A DNA stretch of 64,000 nt from Galbula dea (Eukaryota > Chordata > Aves > Piciformes > Galbulidae), in contig VWZX01005763.1 of NCBI GenBank assembly GCA_013399015.1, positions 1,054,001 to 1,118,000 of the forward strand, in the 5' to 3' direction. Within the stretch, counting starts at the first letter, position 1. The number at the start of each line of letters is the position of its first letter. The position numbers were made by a program, and so were the translations under genes. Below, piece after piece: positions 27,914 to 41,943 of this stretch. The notes beneath the pieces were generated by a model that had not been told where the DNA came from, did not search any database, and worked only from the letters and a program-made list of their open reading frames with translations.

Positions 27914-29308
27914 CTGAAACAGAACAAGACATAATTGCATCAAAGATGAACACACAGAAACACTGAAATAACTACAGCAAGATGATGGCTTCCAAGCCCA
28001 AGCTCCTTCCTGCCATCTGTTTCTGTGACATCCTCCTCTGTTCTACAGATCAGGGAAGTTCTTTGCAGGTTTTATATAGGACTAGGGTTGTAATTAATAC
28101 ATATATGCATAAATATCTATGTTTATAAACCAAAGTACTTGCTGCCACACCTGTCATCTAGACATACTTACATCACTACCAGAGGCAGTGTATTTATAGT
28201 GGATTCCAACCCAAGCTATGCTCACAGCCAAGTCTAAACTCACCTCACACACTGCACCCACATATGCATGATCTTCAACACCATCACTGTGGGTAATGCC
28301 ACAGAGAAGTGTAACACTGGCAGCCCTGTGCCACTCTGTGTGCACAGCCAAGCTGGCTTAGCACACTGCTTCTTGCCCCACTATGCACATGCTTTCTACT
28401 CGCCTCTGTTACAGCCAGTACAAACCAGTGCCTGCTGGGAGCCACTGGCAACCTGAACCTGGGTTTCCTACTGGAATAGGAAGGATACCACTCTGTATGT
28501 ACAGGTATAAAGCAGCACTGTCCAGCTTAAGCCACTTCTTATGAAGCTTTCTAAGGTCAGTATATCTGTAGTGAACAGCATCTGCTTTACTGCCTTGTGA
28601 GCTCTCTGAGTTCTCCATCAAATCCTGCTACAGCTCCCGAAATCTCTTTCAAACAGAGCTGCAGCCTAGCTGTGGTGTGCAGTAGCCAAAGCAACCATTT
28701 GCCAGGCTCTGTGAGGGGGATGGACTCCTAATGTAGCTAGGGTTAGCAGTGCTTAAAAAAGGAAAGCCCTCTCCATCCTGTTGTCAAGCCATGAAAACAC
28801 AGAGGCACAGGAACTTCCCAGCAGAGCACCTGTAACACAGTCAGTCAGTAGAGAAAAGGTACTATTAATATCTGTTTTGTTGTGAGGCTTTGAATGAAAG
28901 GAGTGGAAGGTGACAGTTACTTTAAGCAACCATCTCATCTTTCTAAGCAAAGTAGAAATAGCACTGAGAATCTTGGTAAACTCCTTTCTCTGGAGTCCTG
29001 TACTGAAATGCCTGTCCATAATTTGTGTGCAGGCTTTTTTATGACTCATCTTCAGATGAAGGAAAGAGGTTGAGATCACTGGTAAAAAAAGGCTGACTAT
29101 CTTATGGACAAAGACAGGGAGAATCAATAGCTTTGGTCACAGGTTGCCTCACTGAAGGAAAATGAGCTGCCAGAGCCCCATGCATGGAAAATGAAGTATC
29201 TAAACTAACTCTGATGGAGTTCTCACATCATATGTGAAAATTTGTGAGAGTTACTATTTTGGTAGCATAGAAAAAAAGATGATAAAGAAATTTCTCTAAA
29301 GCATAGCA

Positions 29309-29460
29309 TATCTTAAAGCCAAAGAACTGTAAGGCCTCAAGCAGGCATTTCAAATGCAGGTGTAGTAGCTGAAGACCTTTTAAGTATCTTAAAGACAAAG
29401 AACTGTAAAGCCTTAAACAGGCACTTCAAATGCAGGTGTAGTAGCTGAAGACCTTTTAAG
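29309..29460. repeat. Tandem duplication, 76 bp x 2
   Basis: Units 29309-29384 and 29385-29460 both start TATCTTAAAG and end GAAGACCTTTTAAG. They differ at only a handful of positions. The two copies abut exactly. Confidence 0.95.
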
Positions 29461-31912
29461 TCTTCACTTAGAACATACTGCTACAAACCTAAACATGTAG
29501 TCAAAAGTCACATTAGGTTTTCAGGCAAGCAATTCCTGCAAAAAACCAGCAGCACTGAAGACAAAAACATATGGCACAGTTGAGGTGTGGCAGCAAGAAA
29601 ACAAACCCAAACCCACTCCTACATTATCTATGTTCTAGGCCAAGCTCACATAGCCACAATATGATTTACAGCTGCTCTCTGCTTTGTAAAGAAGCATCAC
29701 CATGCTAGCCTGGAGCTCTGGGGCTGTAATTACATGTGGGTCTTGCAGAGACTATTGTACACTGTGTAGGAGAACTGGAGGGAGGAGAAAACAGAGCACA
29801 ATGCTCAGTCATACAAATACTTGACCTACTTCATGCTGAGTAGGATTCAAAGGTAAGGCTTCACTTGCTGTAGAAAGGTGAGAAAACAAACAGAGAAGCA
29901 CTGAAAGCATTACCCTAATTCTAGTTACTATCCTTCTGAATTGTTTTCCATTTTCTTTACTCTAGAGTGGGACCACATGTAGGATGCCTTGTGTATTTTC
30001 CATCCTGACATACTTTGGCATCAACAGAGCCTTCAAACCAAATGTTTAAACCTCCAACATTAAGTGAACCAAGGCTTCAAAGGCCATTTGTTCCACTGAG
30101 GGAAGACAGCCAGATCATATTCACAGAACAACTTCCCTGACACAAATCCTTGGAATCCACAACTGGAAACAACCAGCAGGTGTACACAACTGCCTCACTG
30201 GAAAACCAGCAGCTCTCAAAGCAAGGAACCTTCTGCACATCCAGAGGGCATCTTGCTGGGACAAACTGAAACCTTTCAGAGACAGCCAAACACTCAATCT
30301 CCAAAATGCTCCCATCTAAACAGTAACAATCCCTTTCTACAGAGGAGAGGTTGCTTTGACTTAATGTGTTCTTGCTCACTAGCTGAGCAACAGTAACTAC
30401 CAACAAACCCCCATTTTCTACTTGGCAAACACTGGTTAACAGATGACCTAAAATTTATTAAATCTTTGGATTGGAATTTGGATTATGCTTATTTTAGGAA
30501 GTAAGAAAGAAATCACTTGTTACATATAAAATTAATATAGAAACTTTGCATTTCAAATAACTGTGGGTAAAACAAAGGACAACTTTCTCTCCTCACACAT
30601 TACAGATATCCTCCTGCCACTTCAGTAACACTTAAAATATGTCCTTTGTTCAACTACAGAGCAGTGTTTTTTTGCTTAATGTAGCACAGAGTTCATCCAT
30701 GTCCCTACACACATGCTCCTTCCACAGCAAAGACTGTGATGCAACCCTTGGAAAAGCTCAAGGCTCTCTATAATGAATCATGTGGGCCAAGAGATTCTCT
30801 ATGTCACCTGAAAAGCATTTGAAAGGTTGGAAAGGCTAATTATTTGTCAAAGCTTTCTTTTGGAATCTGGCTATTTGAGTGGAGTTCTCAAATCACAAAG
30901 AGTAATGCTGGGCAGACAAATTGTTATGAAAATTCCTAATTAGTAATCAGAGTTCCCACACCTAAGACAGCCATTTAACCACTCAACCAGAAACAAAGCA
31001 ATCAAGCTTTTAGCACAGATGTCTTACTAACATTAAATTCATAAGTGTTTACTCAAGGACATAGAGATATTTTTAAAATCAAGGGGGGAATAGAAGACTT
31101 GAGGAATGAAATATGCATATCCTACTCCAAGTGTCTGCAACAAAAGTTGCAGAGAAGCCACAGAAGATTAACTGTTCAAATGGATTCGAGTGACCTGTTT
31201 GAAAGACATGCTGAAATGCATCTGGATATTGTTGAAATTAGGTTGAAACTATATCCTGGAATTCATGACTAGAATAGTTCTGTGTCATTCTGATGAACCA
31301 GTTATCATGCTGGCATTAGCTCCATGCAGCCATTATAATAATAATTCATGGAAAATCAGTTCTGCTTGCAAATGTGACTGCTGACTTTGGCAGGACTGAA
31401 AGACAAGACTGACCTCTCTGTATGCAGAAGTGCAAGGACACCTCAGATTAGGATGCTACAGTACCTAGTTTGACTGGTGGCAGATAAAAACTTGATCCTT
31501 TTTTTTACTGATAACTTACAAAATAGATATTCTTCCTCTATGGAATATCTATTCTTCCTCTACTTTCAGAGCTGTCCATGTTTTGATAATACCAGTGAGG
31601 CTGACTCACCAAGAGTAATAACAAGAGGAACAATATCTTTTAGTGCTGTAAATATGCCAAGATAAAAATGAAAATGTTAAACTTGGTATCAATTTCTGGC
31701 TTGCATTAACAGATGCAAAAATAAGCCACTACAATACCCAATTAACTCCCAAAGTGTAGGTTGAACAGGAAAAGCAGTTATCCTATCTATCTTCAGTAGC
31801 GTTGTCACCTAATATATCCACCTACAGGGGAGTACTGCTAGGAAATGAACACATCTGAATTTTGCATTTAGATGTGAAATATCACTGTGGCCTTAAACCA
31901 ATGTCTAAAGAA

Positions 31913-32039
31913 TCTCAGAATCACTCTGGTTGGAAAAGACCTCTGAGATCCTTGAGTCCAACACTACCAGGCTCACCACTAAACCCTGTCCCCAAGCACC
32001 ACATCTACATGTTTTTTGAACAGCACGACTCCTCCTGCC
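31913..32039 (-). repeat. CR1 LINE fragment, short 3' piece
   Basis: AATCTCAGAATCACTCTGGT, TTGGAAAAGACCTCTGAGAT, CACTAAACCCTGTCCCCAAG and CACATCTACATGTTTTTTGA match the reverse complement of a CR1 3' region of the kind common in birds. It is about 127 bp and truncated. Confidence 0.88.
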
Positions 32040-33434
32040 TGTGGATTAAGCACAGAGTGAAAATGTGTCAAAGAACAAACTCTTTCACCAAGACACAGCT
32101 AGAAACCTGCTATGATCAACATGATTGTAAGTCAGTGTCCAAGCAATGCATTCTAATTAGCAGCAGCTTAATTGCTGTTGCTAGTGTTATACTCTTTATC
32201 CATAGCTAAAAAGGAAGAAAATGGGCTATCTTCTAGCAAAAAATGACAAATATGCTTCTAGGCAAACCAGGTAGGGACTTCATACAGTGACTGAGACACA
32301 GCTATTGGGAGATCCTGGGAAGGAAGCACAGAGACAAATGTGTCAGAAGCAGGCTGGTGCTGCTCGCAGCACAGCAAGAACAAGCTTTCAGCAAGCAGCA
32401 CTCGCTTTGACCCGTGACTCCAAAACAGTCAATAATAATAATCATCTGGTTGTGTTTCCCCCTTTGACCATCAATTTCAAGGAGGCTTTTGGCACTCCAG
32501 AAAGTAAATGGAAGAAAAGTCTGGGTTCTTTATGCTGCATGGAGCTAATGCCAAAATGATAACCGATTTGCTCGTGAAAAGTTGTAACAACAAAATGAAA
32601 GTGTGAGCAACAGAACAGCTGAGACCAACCACTTCTTTCTTCCCTCACACATGATGGAGAATGCTTTCAAAACCTGAAATGCAATAGCACCAAGAGTTTA
32701 TTTTGGCTGGACAATTAGGATGTATTTGCAGGGCAGTGTGAAGGGAAATAAGCAGACAACTTCCATTAACAGCAAGATCAGGGTCCCCATTCACAGCTGG
32801 AAACAAAGAGCAGACTTTCTTTCCATATTTATCAGTCTGCACTTTATTAAAATGGACACATTACAAAAAGCATGTAAACATTTCAGAAGCAAGGGGAATA
32901 CTTCAAAGAAGGGTTGAGAAATAGAAGAGAATTATCAGAAAAGCTTAGGTTGGGATTTTCAAACTGATATTCAGGAGGAGCTGAGCATTTTGTCCTCTTA
33001 GGCTCTTCTGAAAATCTAAGCATTAGCTTGTAGATGTCTTCTGACAATTATCTAATTTAACTGAAACCCAAGAAAGCTGTTCTTAGAAAATTTTACTCCA
33101 CTGAAACTAAAGTAGCTTCAGGGCACTAAAGTGTATGATAAGCACTCTGGAAACTGCAGAGACTGTTCTACAGGAACCTCTACTGTGCACTGCCCTAGGC
33201 TATGAGATGGCAAAACACAGAGTCATCCTGCCTGAGGCTAGCAACCTCAAAGTTCTTCCAGCAACTCCAGCTGAAGTAATTCAAGGGTTTTTCTAAATCA
33301 CACCTTGAATCCTCCAAACCTGTGATTTCAGTGGGATAGGGTTGTTTTTTATCCCTAAATGAGGATTTCCACAGCTGAACAATGAGTAGTTTAGAGTTTC
33401 AAAATCAAACTCTTACCATAAAAAGAGAACTTAC

Positions 33435-33578
33435 ATTGTAGACAAAGAGACTAACGTGCTGAATGCTCCAGGGGTGATCGTGCTGATGTGATTGTCATAC
33501 AGAGAAAGGAGTCTCACCGAGCTCAGGCCAGCAAAGGTGTCATTGTTTATACAGCTGATAGAGTTGCTCCTTAGCATC
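33435..33578 (-). CDS. SLIT3: SLIT3 exon: fourth and fifth leucine-rich repeats of domain 3
   Basis: This second 144-bp double-repeat exon encodes MLRSNSISCINNDTFAGLSS followed by VRLLSLYDNHISTITPGAFS and TLVSLST. NDT is a possible N-glycosylation sequon. The acceptor is CCTTGTAG and the donor AT|GTAAGT. It starts with one base that completes Leu and ends with two bases that complete Ile with the T of the next exon. The VRLLSLYDN stretch is highly characteristic of SLIT D3. Frame and phase agree with both neighbouring exons. Confidence 0.96.
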
Positions 33579-36474
33579 CTACAAGGATTAAAACAGGGAA
33601 TTAGGAACAACTGGGAAGGGGTCTAATTTCAGGCAAGAAGCATCTAGTGCATCAACAGATGCTTTGGCAAGCACTGCACTCTGTTTTTATTGATTGCTGA
33701 AGCACAGCATAGCTATAGGAGGGCGAGATGCATGTAAACATTGTCTCATGAATTTAAAACACATTTCTTCCACACAACATTAGAGGCTGTTGGGAGCTCC
33801 ACATCTGAAAGCAGTATGCAATTACCATTATGACTAGTGGCAAACTTGAAGTAAAAACCAAAGTCTGAATTTAGCAAATATCTGAGTGTAAGTGAAGATG
33901 TATTTCAGAGATCAACTGAGAAAGACTGCCAGAAATGTCTGACAACACCAACACTAGCTGCATTACTTCCACTCCCATCATGGATGGTTTTGCATGGAAA
34001 AGTATGGAAGGAAACAGCATCCTCAGCAGAAATCAAGGAACAGCTTAGGCAAGATTTCCAGACCTAACACAAGCTCTGAAATGTCATTCTAATCATTAAT
34101 TGACAAGAGAGAGAGCATAACTATCCTAGAAAATGGCCTTCACTCAGCTCTTGTAGCAGATGAATCAGTGCTGTGTTCTGGAAGACAGCTCTCTCTGAGT
34201 TGTTATGGTAACAATGAACTCGATGATGAAGCCCAATTAATCTGAAAGACTGTAGCATCTTGTTTCACTCAATAGCAAAAAAGGCTCATCTGTACTTGTT
34301 ACACTGCATGCCAATCAACATCTGGGTCTGTAAACATCACTAGACAGTTGTGATATTCCTACTTTGGTGAAAATTATTCAGTAATTAAAGCATGCTACCA
34401 AAAATCCACAACATCTATGCAGTTCATGCTGCTGTTCCAGTGAACTGATCCTCCATACTGAGCAGGGTTAATTCCTTGGTGTCAAATCCATGCAGTGAAC
34501 AAGGCAAATTCTGAACTGGTCCTCCAAATTGAGGAGGGTTATTTCCTTGGTGTCAGATCCATGCAGTGAACAAGGCAAATTCAGACTCTTTTAGAAGTCT
34601 GGATTTAAATTGCGGATTGGCACCTGCAGTTGAGTATTTAGAGGCTTCATCAATAGATACTTGGAAACACCAGAGAGATTAGATGTGGCTGGGAAGAAAT
34701 TCACAGTGTGACCACAAACAGTCAGTGTTTAAGACCTGAAGATGACATGGCATTTGCATTACTGTCCTCTCTGTACAGTTACCACCACAAGCACTGTGGT
34801 CTCCAGAGTTTTGGTATTGCAACACAGGTACTGCAAGCTGGGAGAATCCAATTCAGATGCCAATATATCTTCCACAGTGACTTACTACACTTCAGGGAAA
34901 ACACAGTCTGCCAAAAACTGGACCATAAGCCTGTCCAATGTGGCCTCTTCATAAAAAAAACAATCAAAAAAAATCACCATTTTAATGCTCAGAGAAAGTC
35001 AATTAATGGATAGAAAAGTATGTCCCTCAAGCTAAACCCTTTGGTTCTGTATCATGGTTCACCATGCACTGCATGCCCTTCCTGAAGGAAAACTTAGACT
35101 TACAGATCCTCATCTCATGCTGTGTATATTTAGACTGCTTTAGCAGCCAGGGGGAAATGTAGGTCAGGTCAGCAGGACAGCTTGAATTTTAAGCATCTTT
35201 TTATTAAAAAATGCTGAATTTTCTTCAGGAGCACTGCCACAGGCTGCTTTATAGTATAAAAAAATTAATTTAGTATCTGTGGATAGTATTTTCAAATCCT
35301 TTAGTAAAATGCATACATTAAATTAAAGAACAGATGGCTGTGACCACAGGAAAAAAAAATGTTAAAGGAACAGCAAAAGCAAAGTTCCCTGTTTGTCATT
35401 ACAAGGCAAAATCCTTGAAGGGAAACTTGGGATTTCTTTTTTCACTTGAGTAAGGACTGAAGGAGTTGTGCCATGAGACTTTGCAACATAAGTAGTATTT
35501 GCTGCTCATGAATAAATTGCGAATTTTAAATTGCATCTGGATTCCTTAAGTCTATTTACTGACAACATCCACTTCTCCAAGTGTTCTTTCTACAGCAGGG
35601 AAGACTATCCAAGTGGTCATTTTCCCATACAGATCATACATCTTGTCTCTCCTAAGTCTTGGTTGGCACCAGAAGCCTAGGACCTGACTCCTCAGGACGG
35701 TGGATGGGATTAGACACCAGCTTGAAATCTTGTTTGTGATCCTTCTTCCAGTATAACTTCAAACATCAAAATAAACTGTTGTTAGGTATTCTGAGTTCAG
35801 GTATGTGCTAGTTCTCTGAAATAAATTACAAAGGTTGTCTAAGCACAAAAGAAATACCAAACTGATTGCTTAGGCTTTGGGGCTCTGTGTCTGCTTCACA
35901 CCCTCCCCAGCCACAACCACACTAGCAGCAGGGCCTGGAATGGTTTGGTTATGCCTGCCTTAAGGTTGCTTAGCTATACCTGGGTTGGTGACAGCAATAA
36001 CTCAAGCCTTTCTTTTCTCCCTGCCTACTCAGTTTGTACAGTGTTGTAGGATATTAATTCTAGGCTCCTTGCCTAATCTGAGGTTTGGTTTAAGCAGAAC
36101 AACAATTCCGGTTTGGGTGGAGGAGGAGTGGGAGGATGGACTAATAGCAAACATGTTGCTATGTGCCTTGTTTCCATAGGAGATAACAAAATAATAAAAG
36201 GATGAAATTATCAGAAGTGCCCAAATTTGACCCAGGACAGGTTCCCCATCATGGTTCTCCTGAAATCCTTGAAAATTCCTGTTCTCACAGAAACAGCAGA
36301 TAAATCTCAAACCTTCTCAGGACTAGGAACACACTGAAGACTCCATGACAGTGATACAAGATGTTGCCTTAGAGCTTGCTGTCCAGGAGCAGGTATTTCA
36401 GCAGTCACTGCTGAACTCCAGCACTCCCACTCAGCTTGGGGAAGCAACAGAAAAAGGCAGGATTTTGCACTTAC
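33579..36474 (-). other. SLIT3: SLIT3 intron within D3 (2.9 kb)
   Basis: GTAAGT at 36474 to TTGTAG at 33579. It contains a 71-bp tandem duplication (34441-34582) and nothing else I can name. Confidence 0.85.
34441..34582. repeat. Tandem duplication, 71 bp x 2
   Basis: Units 34441-34511 and 34512-34582 begin TGAACTGATC and TGAACTGGTC and share TCCTTGGTGTCA and the ending CATGCAGTGAACAAGGCAAA. A few substitutions separate them. Confidence 0.95.
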
Positions 36475-36618
36475 AATGTCTTTAGCCCTGTGAGGCCTCT
36501 AAACATTCGTCCATGCACTGATTCCAGTTGATTCTCTGTTAGAATCAGCTCCTGCACTCCTGAAGCTCCATCAAAGGTGCCTTCTCGGATCTCCTTGATC
36601 TTATTGTTGCTTAGATTT
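36475..36618 (-). CDS. SLIT3: SLIT3 exon: second and third leucine-rich repeats of domain 3
   Basis: This 144-bp exon is exactly two 72-bp repeat units. The first repeat begins NLSNNKIKEIREGTFDGASG and the second includes ENQLESVHGRMFRGL. Each has the Leu/Ile ladder and the asparagine of the LRR consensus. The acceptor is CCTTCCAG and the donor TT|GTAAGT. One leading base completes Ile from the previous exon, and the trailing TT is completed by G (Leu). D3 therefore packs two repeats per exon here, while D4 has one per exon. The peptide is a close match to SLIT3 of other vertebrates as I remember it. Confidence 0.95.
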
Positions 36619-38365
36619 CTGGAAGGACACAACCAGTGACAATGAGAAAATGATTAGTGTTTGATTTCAAATGTACATCATCACAATGGGAAGAGGGAGA
36701 TAGGAAGAGTATGTGCCTTTTAGTGGTTATCTAGAGAGACATTCATTCATCAAGGAGGGCACACAGAAGTTCAAAAGTATACCTACTGTACTTACAAATA
36801 GCTTCCCTCCACTCATCAAACCCACAGTTACATCAGATATATGAAGGTTATTTAACTTAATGGAATTGCCAGCTCTTACACTTCATGTCAGTCTTGCTTA
36901 TCAGGGTTTTAGGGGTATAACAAGTAGGGTTTCCACCATCTGATTTCTATGGATGAAGTTATGGACCATGCTTGGAACTGGGTGCTCAGTTGGCAAGAAT
37001 CTGCCCCTGTTGGTACCTAGGCACAACACACTGGAACATGGACCACTTCTATTTACTGTGCCAGGACCTTTCCTGGTTTTATCTCAAGACTGGAGTCCCA
37101 TACAAAACTGTCTGACTGGACACAAATTCTAATAGGTGCAGTCATGAACTCCCAGACACCTGACTTTTCACACCACCCCTCAAAATGAAATGAGGATCAC
37201 TTCATTCTCAATTCAGAGCTACTGCAATATACAGCACCAGTTTCTAAATATTTACTCTGCCTATACAGTCTCAAGATGTTTGCTTATAGATCAACACTGC
37301 AAAACTTCTATCTACAAAGTCAAATGAAGTTCTGATGAAATGCAAAATTAACCTTTTGAATATTTCATATTTGTGAAAACCCCAGTGAATAGAAAACTTC
37401 TGAATGACAAAATGCCATTAGAGATGCACAAAAATAAATGGCATTTAATTATTGAAAACATTTCTATAAAAGGCCTTAAGCACATGAAAACATTGGGCCT
37501 CAGTCCTTCAGGCATCTCCTATGATGCCCTGTGCAGATGATGGTGAATAATCCTATTTGTTTAGGTTTGTGACAGGAAACATTATTCTTTGGCAAAAAAG
37601 AAAAAGTAAAAGATATGTCTTTGTTCCTAAGAAGCTGCCAAATTCCAACATTATGACTCAGACTGGATAGCACATGATTCCAGAGCTGACCCCAATACAC
37701 ACACAGCATGAGTAACAGTTTCCCAATCCATTCCAGGTGACACAAACCAAATGGCAAGTATCAGATTAACACCTGGGCTACTCTGCTCAGAAGAGCAGGC
37801 AAGCTTGTCAGGATAAAAGTTGACAGAAGACATGGCAACAGGACAGCTTGGCCTCTCAGACAGGGCCTTTCTCTTTGCAGAAGTCATCATTTAGCAAAAT
37901 CAAAAACCCAAGTTGAGTCTTGGAGATCTTTTTCATGTGGGAAACTTGAGTACACTGGTTTGTGTCTGCTGAACAACTGTCAGATAGAGGGCCCTCCAGC
38001 ATGTGGCCCATCACCTCTTGTGCATTCTGTGATCAGAAAGAACAGGAGTATGCCAGCAGTTGGCCAAAAATAACATTAAAACATAGAGAAATACTTAGAT
38101 GCAGACTTTGCTCTCCAGAAGTTTGGTACTTTGTGCTCACACTCACATGAAGAGTTTATGTTCAGTGTCAGAGCAAGTCCAGAAAGGATATTCTGACATA
38201 TGCATTTAATTTGGGGGCTCAGCTATTTCTTCAGTGGAAATGTTTATAGTTCAGCATCTCTTTTCAATGCTGGCATAAATAAATGCTCCCAATGATCCTT
38301 TTCCTGGGAAAGATCATGCCATGGTGCATATTTGCACAAAAATAAAGGAATAAATAAGTAAATGT

Positions 38366-38385
38366 GGGGGGAAAAGGGGGGGGGG
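38366..38385 (+). other. G-rich run with quadruplex potential
   Basis: Six and ten guanines are separated by AAAA. This can provide four G3 tracts. Confidence 0.55.
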
Positions 38386-40452
38386 TTTACTACAATACAC
38401 AAAGACTTGGACTTTCAGTTCCCAGATCACAAGCTGACCTATACTTGTAGTTACAAAGTTTTATTAGTTAGTTTATAATGTCTAAAATATCCTTTAGATG
38501 GTAAAACATGGGTGTAATTCTAAAAGATGATTAGATACTCAAGGCAAAAAGCCCCCAAAATATTGGAGAAACAGGCTGGCCATAAATGGTGAAGGAACTG
38601 GCACCTCTGTACAATCCAAATCATCTAAATTTTAATTGCTGCTAAAGAACTTCTGTAGATAGGGAACTTCACTCATTAGAGTTACTAATGCCTGATCATT
38701 TCAACAACACAAAATTACCCAAAAATATGCTAGCAGTTTCAGAAGCAGCCAGTTATACATATACCTCTCCCATGCAAGAGATTTGAAAACCCAGGATTAA
38801 ATGTTATGGTTGAAATCCAAGATGCAAGGCAGGGAAAAGAGAAGCTCTACAGTACTACATAGGTACAGACAACACTACCCTGCAGTCCTGCTTGGAGTAT
38901 TGTCAAAGATCTGCCAGCCTGGATGTCTTTATTTGTCTTCCTTCTCATATCAGAATGCAAGAACAACAACAACATACATGGTAGATGACAGCACTCACTC
39001 ATTTAAAAAGAAAAGGGAAATAAATGTAACCTCCTTACAGTTTGACCTCCTAGAATAATAACATGAGAAATGTTACACTTTTCAGTCTAGAATTATCAGC
39101 AAAACCAATCAGCTGATCTAAACCTTGAAAAATGAAAGCAGTGAAACTTTTACCTGCTCTGCAACTCAAGATAAGTTCTACTCCATCCTTCCCAGCACTA
39201 AAAAGAATCTTTTCTGTATGACCACAGCACTTCACAGGGATTTGGGGTTTTTTTTACAATCAATTAAAAGGCTTCTGACAAACTTTCCAGCAAACCCCCA
39301 TTATAGACAAGCCCCATCCTCTTGCAATGCTAAGCTTCTGTGAAGAATTCAACTTCAAATAATGGAAGACTGAGGAGAGGAAAATTAGTCTGGATTATTT
39401 CCCAAGATACCTATGCCCTCTGCCAGGAGCCAAACTGGAACCTACAGTCAACCTGGTCACTCAGGAGGTTATTGTTTCTGTAAGGACTCTCTGATTTACC
39501 CTGGTGATAAGATTTCATCCCATTTCCAGACTTCTATTATGGGCAAGAGGGCAAAAGATTTTCAGAAAGTCTGGGTTTACTTTCTGTGGGGCTGTGAATA
39601 GGAACTGAACAGGTCTGAGGAGCTGTCAAGGTGATGCTGTTCACTCAGCTGACCTTCCAGCCAGATTTTCTTTACTTTATGGCTAAGGTTTATAATAATG
39701 TGATCTCTGTTGATCTTACAACTTCAGCACAGAGCAAGCTGGATTCTACTCACACTTAAAAGAACCATTCATCCTGCTGGACCTGCTGGGCCAGTCTTAA
39801 CATTCCAGCATGCTATTCACCCCTGTGCTACCAACACACCTTCCCACAGGGACAACCACCCCAGTGCAGCCCAACTGCAAAGGCTCTGCTTGGTCTCACC
39901 TTGAATCTTGCAGTCTTCTCATTACAAACAGCCTGCTCTGAGTAAGAGTTCTGCTAGAATCTTTCTGTCTGTTGGTGATGTGTTTGGAATTTTTAAGTGT
40001 ATGTTAGGAGGAAAACCCCAATGCTCTTGCATTCTTCTGGAGGATGCTGAGAAGGTTTTACAGCTTTTACCAACAGTCTGGCTGGCTTTTATGGAGGGAG
40101 TTGTTCACAGAAGAAGGCTGGTATTGAAAGTCTTAAATACTACAGACAGTGAAGTACACCCAGGGACACTCCCACATTCATTCAGCAGAGCTGACTGATG
40201 GCCTCACTGGAAAAACAGCCCAAATGCCATGCACCCCAACACTGTGCCCAACACCATTTCCAGAAAATAAAGTCCATTTCTCTATAACAAGTGACAGATG
40301 ACTGCAACCTCAATTGCCTTGGCAAAATTTATGCCTAGGGGAAAGAACAGCAGGTAACAGCTCTTTCCAAAGACACAAACTACTTTTACCTCCCCAAGAA
40401 ACTTGAGATGCTGTTTTTGAAACTGACTTCTAGTCTGCAAACATTATCATGA

Positions 40453-40730
40453 TTCAATTTTATTTTGCATGTAAAATGTGTTACATCCTGAGCTGACACT
40501 CCATACCATTCAGTGCAGGAGAAACACTTAGAGCCAGGCTGAGCCACCAAAGGCAATTGGATACTAGAGGTGGGGTTGGCAGCACCAGCCATTGCCAAGA
40601 CAGCCTGACACTTCCTATTGTAAGGCCATATTTTATCTTCACTTTGTAACTTCAGCAAGGTTTAACAGAATGAACTGTTAGATGGCCCTCTCAGGTTTTG
40701 AGGGAAATACTTTTGATTGTTCTTGATCTT
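40453..40730. repeat. Diverged direct repeat, copy 1
   Basis: Shares ATTCAATTTTATTTTGCATG, TAGAGGTGGGGTTGGCAG, CTGACACTT and a GAATGAA-TGT-A-ATG-CCCT segment, in the same order, with the copy about 1.5 kb away. Boundaries are approximate. The family is not recognised. Confidence 0.7.
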
Positions 40731-41943
40731 CAAGAGCAGAGGTCAGTCACCTTCCCCCCCAGCAGTGCATGAAGTAAGGCAGTTCACCTTTTTATTTTGG
40801 ATGTGAGCTCACTGCCCATTTTTCCTCTGCAGAAAGAGCTGACAGCACCTCAGTGGGGACCAGAACCAGCCCCACTGATTTCCCACAGGCACTGGGGAGT
40901 GGGCAGGCTATGGAGCTGGTATCTGGCAGATGCAGCCTCTCCCTATGGGTCAGCACCCCATTTCACCAAGCAAGTGTACCTCCATGCTCCCCTGGAGCTA
41001 GGTACTCAGGGGGATTTGGAGCTTCAGCCTGTCTGTCGTGGCCAGAAGACACCTCCAGGCTCCCACTGCCACAGGAGTCCCCAGGCACTGAGGGTTTTTT
41101 CACTGATTAACACCTTGAGGTAGTCCCAGGGAGTTGTGGGGTTCCCAGTGTTTACTTCATGCTGAATTTGGTAGTTGCTGTGAGCAAAGAACTGCTCTTT
41201 TCCACAGAAGTCAAATATCTTCCTTCTGTAAACAGTAGTGTTGCCTCTCACCCCTGCCTGATGCTGTGAGAGTGTTGAGTGAGAAGATTCCACTGGCTAC
41301 ATGCTCTTCTGTGAAAGGCAGAAGCCCCTGGCTTCCAGGTCTGGACAGGCAGCAGGTTTTGGAGCCTTTCTAATAATCCCAAAAACCCAAGTCATAGAGA
41401 TGCTCCCTCTCTCATGCACCTTTGCAAGTCTCCTGCTCTTGAAGGAGATTCAAACTGCTCTTTTCTAGTCACCCTGCAAAATACTAGCAGTTTGTGGATA
41501 TATAAAAATACAGTCTGTGGAGCCTGGAAGTCACTGTAATGTGACCTTAGCTTGCAGAGACAATTCATTTCATCCCCTTACACTTGTGGTAACAACACAA
41601 CAAAAGCAACAGAGAGTTCAGGGCATTTTCCAAAAGCCACTGGAGAACCCAACAAGGTACTGCTGGACCTGGTTAGATCTGTCTACAGGAATCTGCATCA
41701 ACCTTCTTATTCTACTGTCAAAAGCATTACCCATAAAGATGGCTTAAAATTTAGGTTATGAAAACAGTATTATGTAGATGGGATTTGGCAGCTAATTACT
41801 GAAGGTGATTTTTTGTTAAAGAAGGCATATGCAGACATGTTAACCTTTTAAAAACCAGGAGGGTAATCTTAGGAATTTAATTCCTAAGTAAAATGTGGCA
41901 GAACTTTGCATTATGGATCTGTGACCTTTCAATTTCTATATCA

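Larger units (their letters stand above)
27914..33434 (-). other. SLIT3: SLIT3 intron within D3 (5.5 kb)
   Basis: GTAAGT at 33434 to TTTCAG at 27914. It contains a 76-bp tandem duplication (29309-29460) and a CR1 fragment (31913-32039). The rest is unremarkable. Confidence 0.85.
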
